In this document: positions 9,603 through 19,500 of the stretch, one piece after another
Layout of the letters: the number at the start of each line of letters is the position of its first letter
Numbering within the stretch: the first letter of the stretch is position 1
Source: a virus
Virus record (IMG/VR): IMGVR_UViG_3300025133_000323
Span: 1-36,474 of that record
DNA length: 36,474 nt
Direction: 5' to 3' (one strand)
Position numbers and translations under genes: made by a program
The notes under the pieces: generated by a model
Seen by the model: the letters and a program-made list of their open reading frames with translations, nothing else
Database searches by the model: none
Told to the model about the DNA's origin: nothing

Positions 9603-10523
9603 TTAACTGTCCGTAGGCACAATATAGCCTTGCTCCAGAGAGTCGCAAATATCCCCTGGATTCTCGTCTTGTGTGCCGCGATAAAGAGTGGATTGGGAGG
9701 GCATCGCGACCCCCTCTATTTCAGAGTCTACTAAAATCTTTAAATAAAATTCTACATACTTTTCATCTAATATTGGAAAGGCGGACGCAATTTGTTCTTC
9801 ACTCCCTTCCAGGGTTTGTGACAGTTGGCGAGGATTAGTCTGTTGGCGCAATGAGAGAGTACCATTATCTTCAAGATCTTGGTTGATAAAATAAAGTTTT
9901 CGCATAGTATCATCTTCACGCTGTTCGAATACCTCTATATCAAAATTCCCATTGAGTTTAAAAAGTGTATTTAATTCTTGTACGTCCAGATTTAATGTTT
10001 CTACCTTGTGGTTGACAATCGGGAAAGGAGGATCTTGTTCCAGGGTCCCGCTTCGATAGTAAACAGTGTCGTTGGATGCACTCATCATGGGTACAGTATT
10101 GTTAATCTGATAAGTTACTCCAGGCTTTAATTCTGTTGGACTTCCCTCCATTAAGGTCACATTCCAGGCCGGATAATAATCACTCCACGGACTACTGCTT
10201 CCCAGGAAACGATAATAAGGAGCGTTAAACTCGGACACTTGATAAATTTGATTAACCAAATCAGCACTGTCGATGGCCACGATACTCTGATTACTTCCGG
10301 TAAATCTCGTGAGAGGTTTGACCCTCGGGGTTTCTTGTTTGATACGAGTAACAATCGCATTTTGAGATTCCGAGATCCCGCCATATTGTCCATCATACAA
10401 TATATCAGTATCATAAAAAGCATAATAATGAGGATTAAATTCTCCCGAAGCAAATTTTTGTTTGCCATAAGGAGTTAGCTCAATATTTAACACTTCTTCT
10501 TTTTGATTAAAAAATGTAGTCAT
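9603..10523 (-). CDS. Phage tail structural protein with conserved 'ELTPYGKQKFASG' N-terminus (306 aa)
   Basis: A 306-residue protein that opens MTTFFNQKEEVLNIELTPYG, then KQKFASGEFNPHYYAFYDTD and ILYDGQYGG. From memory this is a conserved N-terminus of tail-region proteins in large marine myoviruses. It aligns in register with the 335-aa protein at 1527-2534, suggesting a shared assembly module. The C-terminal half is acidic and contains FKLNGNFDIEVFE and FYLKILVDSE, probably beta strands; no catalytic motif is seen. The ATG at 10523 has only a weak upstream GAG, about eleven bases away, so translation initiation may be modest or coupled. It follows the 3519-aa gene after 24 bases. It may be a connector of the baseplate or of a large tail component. 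Confidence 0.78.
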   Translation of the reverse strand: MTTFFNQKEEVLNIELTPYGKQKFASGEFNPHYYAFYDTDILYDGQYGGISESQNAIVTRIKQETPRVKPLTRFTGSNQSIVAIDSADLVNQIYQVSEFNAPYYRFLGSSSPWSDYYPAWNVTLMEGSPTELKPGVTYQINNTVPMMSASNDTVYYRSGTLEQDPPFPIVNHKVETLNLDVQELNTLFKLNGNFDIEVFEQREDDTMRKLYFINQDLEDNGTLSLRQQTNPRQLSQTLEGSEEQIASAFPILDEKYVEFYLKILVDSEIEGVAMPSQSTLYRGTQDENPGDICDSLEQGYIVPTDS

Positions 10524-10547
10524 ATCTTAAATATCTCAGCAGTATTA

Positions 10548-13500
10548 TTATTCATCGTTGATTTTCGAGATTGCAGAAAAGATAGCCGGAGATGGCGGAG
10601 AAGAAGCGTCTTCGGGATTTTGGATACTGAGCTTGACTTGTCCTGAATTTTGTGCTTCTTCGTACTCTCTATGTAATTCCGGTCGAAAAACAACTTTAGT
10701 ATCAAGTTTGCCGAGTTCGATGAGCGAGAAATAATCGTAAGGCCAGTTATAAGAACCCTCTCCCAGAGAATGCTTAATCTTATATATATCTTTAGAGTAT
10801 TTGGCACGGGATCCCATAAGTTTGTCCATTTGTGCACCGGAGAGACCTTGGCTGGAAAAATATCCTCTAACATTATCATAAGTTAAAGCTTGGGGACCAT
10901 CTACTTCCTCCATTACCATCTGAGAATAATCTACCAAGCCCCGTTCTTTCACTTTAAATACAACCCATTTAATATCAGGAAATAGTCCGCGCTTGTCGGG
11001 CATTCGAGAAATATCAATAATATCATAACGAGGGTGACCAGTTCTTTCAACTCCCAGTTCTATTTGCTTTTTGAGAACTTCTGGGAATTTGGTTACATCC
11101 TCTTCTACATTATCACCTGGCAGATAATGATCTATTGCCGCATAACTGGTGGTGAAATTGTGCCCCAGACTTGGCATGATCCCCTGCCACATATCGGCAA
11201 GATCTTGACGAGAAAGAGTGACTTTGTGTTCCAGAAGATAGACGGCGGGAGTAGTAACTATCTTCTCTCCCTCTAAAATTTCATCATAGTTATCCCCGCC
11301 AAAGGGATTAATAGTATCCGAAATATGGGGGTATCCCGGAGGAAGGAGTCCGAGTAGTTTAGACGCTAATGTGGGGGGTAGTGAAAAGCGGGTAAACTGT
11401 TTTCGAAATGCTTTGATTTGGGGACCGAGTTTATCAGCAGGGGCCCTCAAAGGAATAAGGTGAGCTTCATTTTTCTCATCGAGATAAAAAGGTAGAGCCA
11501 AAATAGCTTCAGATAAGGTTTTTTCCTTATCTTCTCCTAATTCTCCCAGCCGCTTAGCTTTCGTCAAATCCATCCCGTTTCGTATAACCTCATCTGGATC
11601 AAAACCACAAAGGTCAGCTAAAGATTGAACTTCGCGACCGGAATCGATCACCACCTTAGGTATCTTCTTAACATATATGGAGTTACTCGCAGTGTTTCCT
11701 CCGCCCATGTAATCTATATAACTTTGGGCTATATAATCATATTCTTCCTCATCCCCCGTGGGGATATCTTTAATATATAAGTAAACACCCTGATTATCAT
11801 TTGGTATCGTCCCATATTGATGCCACATCCCCTGAGTTTCTGAAAGATATTCTGAGGGTGTTACCGAAGAAGAGAAGTTATAATTAGTTGCCCCTGATCC
11901 TGTCTGGGGGAAATCTAAGATCGGACATTCCCACTTTGGCATAATTGTCCACTTGTTTGGATCCAGAGGAGTGTAGGTTCCGCCATCGATAGGAAATTTA
12001 TTATATAAAGATATAGACGCATCGAGATCCATGCGATTTTGCCAGGCACGGTTCCACCCATAGGTGGGTGTCGCCACTGAAGTTACAGTGTTGCCATCAC
12101 GATCGACGTAAGAGCCTGATGTCATGTCATAATAGCTTCCGCTCTCGTTAAGGTATTGAATAAACAATTCTCCACGGCGGTTATCTAAAATTTCTTCCAA
12201 CGTATAATCCGTCTTATCCCCTTGGGGCATGAAGAGAATGCGGACCAGAGAAGGTCCATAATAGTACGGAGGAGTATAAGGAGCGAATTCGCCGCGGTGC
12301 TGCGGCCAGTCTAACGCTCCACCATTAGGAAGATATGAGGCACTGAGGTCACCCCAATCCGAAGAACCGGTTGCAGTGGGCATCCCAAAAGCATAAGGGT
12401 TGCTATAAAGATTACTCTCGCTCGTCTTGAATAGTCCCACTTCCATCATATACGCAGCGTTATCTTCCACCTGTACTATTCTTACTGGATGTGTTGATTG
12501 TTGAGAATCTTTCGGAGGGTAGCCAAACTGAGAAACAAACTTTGTCAGATAACCTTCCTCGCCCAGCTTGTTGTATTTTTTAGTCAAAAAGAACTTAGGA
12601 ATGTTCGCCAAAAAGTTGGATATAGACTTCTGGTAGAAACTATCTTCCGGAGTAGTAGTCAAAGAACCCGTTACATCCAAGAACAAAGTGTGATTAATGT
12701 CCGAAAGTACTGTTCCCAAATTAGATCCACTTTGCATTACTGATGCCGGGTCCATAATAGATTCAAAGGGCAATCGATCAGCCCAAAAGAAAGCATCTAC
12801 ATCACTGTTTGACCAATCAAAAGTACCATTGTTGCGACGACTATTGCCTGGAATACTTCCTGCCGGAGTAGCGGAAGAAAGAGTGCCTGAGAGGCATCCA
12901 TGCAGAGGGGTCGTGTTAGAACTACTCAAAAACTGAGTGTTGTTCCGTGTTTCTCGGCGAATGGGATAATCAACAGCAACTCCCGCCTTAATAGAGTTAT
13001 AAAGGATACCAGGCGCAAAGAAGGGCCTTAACATGGACCGCCAAGCCGAGGTAGCCGTTTTATCAGCCCCATCGTAAGTCATGTGGTTCGAATAGGCTCC
13101 GTGAAACAGCGAAGCTATCTCCAGGCTTCGGTTAACGGGATAAAAACCATTATAAGGTAGAATCTTTAACAGAGCATCTGATTTTATTTCAAAGTGGCGA
13201 GGGAACTTGTTAAATATATAATTCCTATTCTGTTTATCACTGGGCATGAAGTTTTCCAAGAACTCCATTTTATCAGTTTCAGAATATCTCTCATAGAAAT
13301 CAATATTAGTCCCATCAAACATTGAGTCAGAGGCACCTGTTAATTCCAGAGAGGATTTTACGAGAGACGTTAGGGAGCCATTGGTTTTAAATTCTGCTAT
13401 ATGCTCACTAATCCGATATTCGGGCAAAATCGTATAGGCTTTTCCAACTCTGCGGATATCCTCTACATATGTCTCATAATTATCATAAAAGGGAGATACT

Positions 13501-16500
13501 GTGCCTGCATAGGTTCCCTTGTCTGTCCCTTGGACATACTTACGAGAAGTAGCCGCTGTCCAAGGGGGGCGAGTATATACTGAGCCGGGTGATCGGGGCT
13601 CCACCAATTCTTGGCAGGATGAAACTGATGCAGTTCCTCCTCCAAAATCTGGACCATAAATGAACCCACTGACTTCTGCCGTGCCGGCGATTACTTTACC
13701 GTTCATCCCCGTTCCGCAGACATCAGCTATCAAACTAACTCGGGGGTCTACCACCGAAGTTACCGAAATATTTACATCTCCTGCCACTTGACGTGCGGTG
13801 ATGGCGTCACCAATCGCTTGAGATATTTTCGCGGTACTATCTGCGCCTTGGGTGCCGATCAACCAACTGGGTGAACTTGCCACCGTGGTATACGCAACCG
13901 AGCTATGAAATGTAGAAGTTACAAGACCATGGGCAACATCGTTCAACTCAAGCGTCTCTACTCCCTTGCCATAATCCCAAAATGTTCCATTAAAAGTTGA
14001 GTCTAAAAAGGAAGGCCCGGCATCGCCGGCGATCATCTGGGTGTAGCCGCCGCCGGTGTCGGACTCAGCATAAAAACAGCTACCAGTGATGGTGCGACGA
14101 TTCCACTCCGTGGGGTCCAAAGAAGTCTGGTAAAAATATACTCGCGATGGAGTTCCGGGATCAATATGAGGGCGAATAGCTAATGCTGAAGAGGTGTAGG
14201 CAGATTCAAACGAAGAAGAAATCCGGTTTGCCAGTTGAGCCGTGGTTGTAAGAGATTGATAACCGATATTCATAGGATCATAGAGATCCGAGCCCGAATT
14301 AAAATAGAAACTATAGACAGTAGCAGGGAAATCGATGGGAGCCGAGGAAGAGAGTGCCAGAGTTGTGTTATGCAGAGTGTCTGCTCTGTCAGCACCGCCA
14401 CCGAAGCCTGCCGCCACGATGCCGGCACTATCGACCCGAGTAGAAGATAACACCTTAGCATTCATCAGAGATCCTAACTGCCATGCCGTAACATTGATGG
14501 TATCTGTTCCCGAGTCTGTCACGCTGATACTTAACGGCACGGTTGGTGTGGTTACTGAATCACCAAGAGCGATAAGGAGAGTATCCCTAATCTGTTCCAC
14601 TGTTCCTCCGAATGTCCCGCTTAGTCCTACATTGTATTTATTGGTAGCCCCATCATAACTTGTAGTTCCAGTTGTTTCATCAAATACAAATTCTATAGAA
14701 GTAGTAAGGTCTTGTACGGTAACTGATTCTCCGTTTAATGACGTGCGAGAGGCTACTATCTGCACTACAAAGCTGCCCGTAGCCGCTGCCGGGGGTACCG
14801 GGGGCTCATCGATATCAATGAAGGTATCTCCCAGAGTTTTTGGTTCGTTTTGCCATCTAAGAGCGTCTATATAACTGGTAGCACACACAGCAGGAGTAGT
14901 TGAGCAAGTATAATAAGTTGAGGGGACATTATAAACATATTGTGCAGAAATTGTTTTTGCCGACTCGTACATGGCTGTAATGGGAGAAGTTTTATATGGA
15001 TTATAGGTTGCCTGGTCATAAACCCGACCATAATGTGTCATCATAAGTTCGCCGGCTGCCATGGTTCCAACATCAGCTAACAACACTGGCACACCGCCGG
15101 TCAATACCGTCACTAAAGAATCCCGAGAATCAGCATAAAGATAAGAATCTAAAGGCCACCTTGAACCTTGTCCAAAGCCTGCGATTGATGCATCGGGGTC
15201 TAAATAACTTACTGGGGTTTGATCCTGATACATTACTGAGTAATCTTGACTTGTTTTGTATGGATAGACAAGTCGGCGGTATTGTCGATTATAAGTAGAA
15301 ATCGGTACTGTTCCAGTTACTTGAGAATAATTGGCAAAGGCACTCATATCAGTGGAGACCACCAGCTTATCATCTTTCCAGAAATCATTCACAAATGCTT
15401 GGCGCGCACGTGATCCGGATAAATAAGTATAAATCTCCTTGGGATGGATAGTTTCTTGATAACTGGTAAGTTTTAATAAATCAATACCAGTCACAGCCCG
15501 ATCTACTTGGTCTACAAATTTTTCTCGGATTACTTCATAAGGTCGTTTAATTTTACCATAAGCGAACTTTACATTGCCCGCAAGTTCATAATTTAATTGA
15601 CGGTTGGCAAATCCCATTAAAGCATTTCCGTAAGAGTATTCCAAGTTAAGATGAGTCTTATGACTGGTAGTCTTAGTGGGAGTTCCTATGTTAGTCCGGA
15701 CATGGTGAATTAAAGGCTTGTACCGAGACGTGACTGGGGCTTCTCTGTATTGCTGGGAATAATAATATGGTTCACCAAAGTTATTTCGATCATACTCCAT
15801 ACGAGTTTTAGTATTAATGGTTGTCGTATCATTAGAATAAAAATTACTAACCGGGGACGGCAACAAGGCATCTGATGTTAGTGAAATGTTGGGCAATAGT
15901 TCATACACATTATTTTGAGAATAATATTTCCCCGCGGCTGTCTGAGAACTTCTGAGTTGTTTCCAGGGAACAAAATCTCTATAATTCGCCCACTTAAACT
16001 CTTTTGATCCATCCAGTCCTACGATCAAAGAAGCATCAAACCCAGGTGCGGCGGGATAAGCATCACTGCTTTGAGTAACAAAATAAATGTTGTCAGGGTA
16101 GCGAGCGCCCCGGACTACATAAGCATTGTAGGTATTTAGATTATCCCCACCTGAAATATAGGACGTCCATTGTGCTCGATCCGCCGAAGGGATGGGATGA
16201 GTTACGTACGCATTATCATAGACGTTACCGGTAATATAAGTGAGCGTTGGGTCAGTTGAGCCAATCTCAACGCGCGGTCGGGTATTACGCTGCGTCTGCA
16301 CAGGAGCAGGCAGATCAGTAAGAGAACTATAACCACCCCATTTTACGTGTGCCGTTAGAAGCTGATTGTACGGTTGTCTTACTATCAAATTCCTGAATGG
16401 TAAAGCGTTATTTGGTGCATATTGATCGGAGTTCACGTCCCTAAACTGTTGTTTTGATGTTTGTTTTCCGCCGGGGGCTGAAAATCTATCAACTATAATA

Positions 16501-19500
16501 GTCTGGTTTGTGCGTCGAGAGGCTATCTGACGGGGGGCCGGATAATCTGCCGATCCTGTTAATCCTGCCGAACGTCGAGAAGGGGGAGTAACAAAGGCAG
16601 TGGGCATCGTATACGCATAATGGGAAGTGTTGGTAATAAAATCCATATTAGTAAGAGATCGATCGGCTGTTTGTACAACTTCATACTTCTTAAGATAATT
16701 TCCTATTTGGCGTACGCCGGAAGTAGCTGAATGTCCAGCCACTATAGTGCGAATGTTAGAGATATTAACTGGTGCTTTAGCAGCAGAGTTTCGGAGATAA
16801 TATCCTGGCGGTGTAGATCCCGGCGTAACCCTATTTACAGAACCAGTAGAGGATACCACCGAAAGTGTAAATGCTTCCTTGCGGTCCTCTGTCCTCATCG
16901 GACTTACGTGGCGAGATTGCCGTCCGCCAACCCACTGTTCCGTAAAGGGACCCTGGAGAGGGATTCCTTGCCTGGGTGAAGGCATAACATTATCGTGATG
17001 GAAGTTGGTTATTGTCTGGGAGGTAAGTCCGGCTGCTGCCAAAACTGCATTATATCCTGTATTAAGTGTAGACTGGAAGACACTAAACGGGGCAATCTGC
17101 TCCCCAGTGTAATTAACTCCGTCCATTGTAGCTCGGAAAGCGATTCTCTTCCTTTGTCCCGGAATAATGATATCATCGATGTCGCGCAAACTTTTGAATT
17201 GATCGAAAGTGAAGTTTTGAAAACTAAGTTTTTTATTGAAAGCAGGGTTGGATCCCCCTCCTATGTTAAGAGGAAAATCGGTCCTGAGGACACGAATAGC
17301 TTCCGGAGCCAGTGATCTGGCTAAAGACTTCTTCGTTGCCTGGCGTGTATAAAGATTTTCACCGGGTCCCGCCAGAGGAGAATCATAACGCTCCGCGCGG
17401 CGTTGCCAATAGGGAGCATTCTCCGATTCCATCCCGTTGACCGGGCGGTGGTTAAAGCGCCAGCCCGATGTATAAATATTTTGGCTAATTCCGCGCCGTA
17501 GGGCTGAACCTCTACCGGTAATACCTCTACCTACCCCGCCGCCAGGTCTGGGGATACGGGGTCTTTCTATTCCTCCCGACACCTCGACGGGAATCGATTC
17601 CGGAATTGTCCCTCCAGGAATTCGGGCAGGTATAGCAGGATCATTAGGATCTCCCTCTAATCCTAAGAGGGGTTCTGGTCCACCCAGGGATCCCTCGGGT
17701 CCGCCGCGGCGACCATTGTCTCGTCCGGGGCGGCGGTCGCGGGTTATAGACGCTTGGTATTGGATCTTGGGTCGCTCAAGTACATGACTTTCTATCATTT
17801 TTCGTGTATTTTTGGCGTACCGAGCAGATGCCGGCAATAACTGCTCTATCATAGTACCAATAGCACTGTCAAGCCACTTATAGTAATCTACATATTTTTC
17901 TAAATCTGGTATGTCGTTTTGAACTTTTTGGAAAAATAGTTCTCGTACATGTTCCATTTTCTTATAGTTTGCCCGGTATTTATTAACCGGCTCGCCGATG
18001 AGGTTATTGAATTCATCGATAGATGCAAACATCTCTAAAATGCGATCAGAGATTCCTTTATACATGCTGCGCTCAACAGCAAAAAAGAAACTCTGAGGTC
18101 TGACATATACGCCAAACGTCTCTTCGTTAGCACTGAGTACCCGTACCATATTATCATCGGCGGCATACTCGGGCGGCTGCAACTTTTCGGTCTGGAGATA
18201 AGCTTTGCGTACCGGAGTATAGTTAGCGGAAAAGAAGTCGCCGCGGCCCGTATGTTGCCGAAGATTGATGGGGCTTAAATTACCCTGGTAAGAGGAAGGA
18301 TAATCTCCGGAAGTGGATCCCGAAGAATAATCAGAGATATTAAATCGCCCGGAGGCGTCCGATTCTGAAACGTTTGCCAGGTCCCAATTCATTGCCAACG
18401 TAGCAATCTTAGGAATAAACACCGAAGGAACAGTCGTCTGAAAAGAATAAGCATTCTTATAAGGATTGTTTCGTCCAAAAGCATCTGAACTTTTTGCCTG
18501 CAAATCTAAAGTAGTGCTTGGTAGATAATCAGTCCAATACCTAATACTGGAGGCTTTTATATCTGTCGATACCAGGGTGCTCCCAGTATAATTGGTTCTA
18601 TGAGCCCCTACATATATACGCTTCGCCCCAGACAGAACAGTCGATCCACTGAGCGGTGTATATGATGATGAAATAGCGAAACTATGTTGCTTAACGCCAG
18701 AATCATAATTTACCCCATACAATTCTAACCAATACCCGTTAGTCGCGGCGCTGGACCCAGAAACGCTATCGGCAAAGGGGTATTTTTGGGGGCGTAGGGA
18801 TAAAGTGAAATTCCATTTCTTATTCTCGTAGACATTAGTATAAATGCTACTACTCAATAAGGTGTCTCCGGCTCGATTTTTTACAATAAAATAAGCATCT
18901 TTGACATTCTTCAAGGGTTCATATACTTCAGCATACTCCCCAGGCGCTTTTACTGCATACACTTCGAGACCGTAGTCATTGGCTGCTGATTCCCACGTTA
19001 GGTCGGTAGAAGTCTGAGATTTGTCCAGTGGAGTATGAAATCCGAACAGAGACGAGGAAACCACACTGGGCATCTCGTAATCAAGATATAAATAATTTTG
19101 TTTATCCGGAAAAACAACTTCAGCCTGGAGAGCAACGGCTTGGTCTTGACTATTCGAAACTGATCCCGTTATCAGTCCAACTGAATTACTATTTGTAGCA
19201 TCATAATATTGGTATAACGTGGCTTCGTCGTCTGACTGTTGCAACAATCCCGTAAAGTCGGCATATTTTTTAGTACTGGTAGAAGTCTTATAGGAATCAA
19301 GGAGTTTATAATCGGCGTTATCTGTATACGTATTGAGGGCGATAATCTCGTCATCTACCCCAAGACAGCGTATAAAATTACGAACTGACTTCTCGCTTCC
19401 TTTGGATTTAAGGATCTGGGCTAAATTATTGTAAATGTTCTTATAGATAACATTCTTAACATCTTCCAGCCGATTATCGAAATTTATCTGCTCGTCGCGT

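Noticed and set aside
9592-9648. Upstream extension of the 1190-aa gene (start at 9648)
   Set aside because: It would overlap the 306-aa gene by 46 bases; the internal ATG at 9591 has better spacing and a purine-rich site.
10520-10879. Minus-strand 119-codon frame overlapping the end of the giant gene
   Set aside because: It is in another frame inside the conserved C-terminus of the 3519-aa protein and has biased, low-information composition; a shadow frame.
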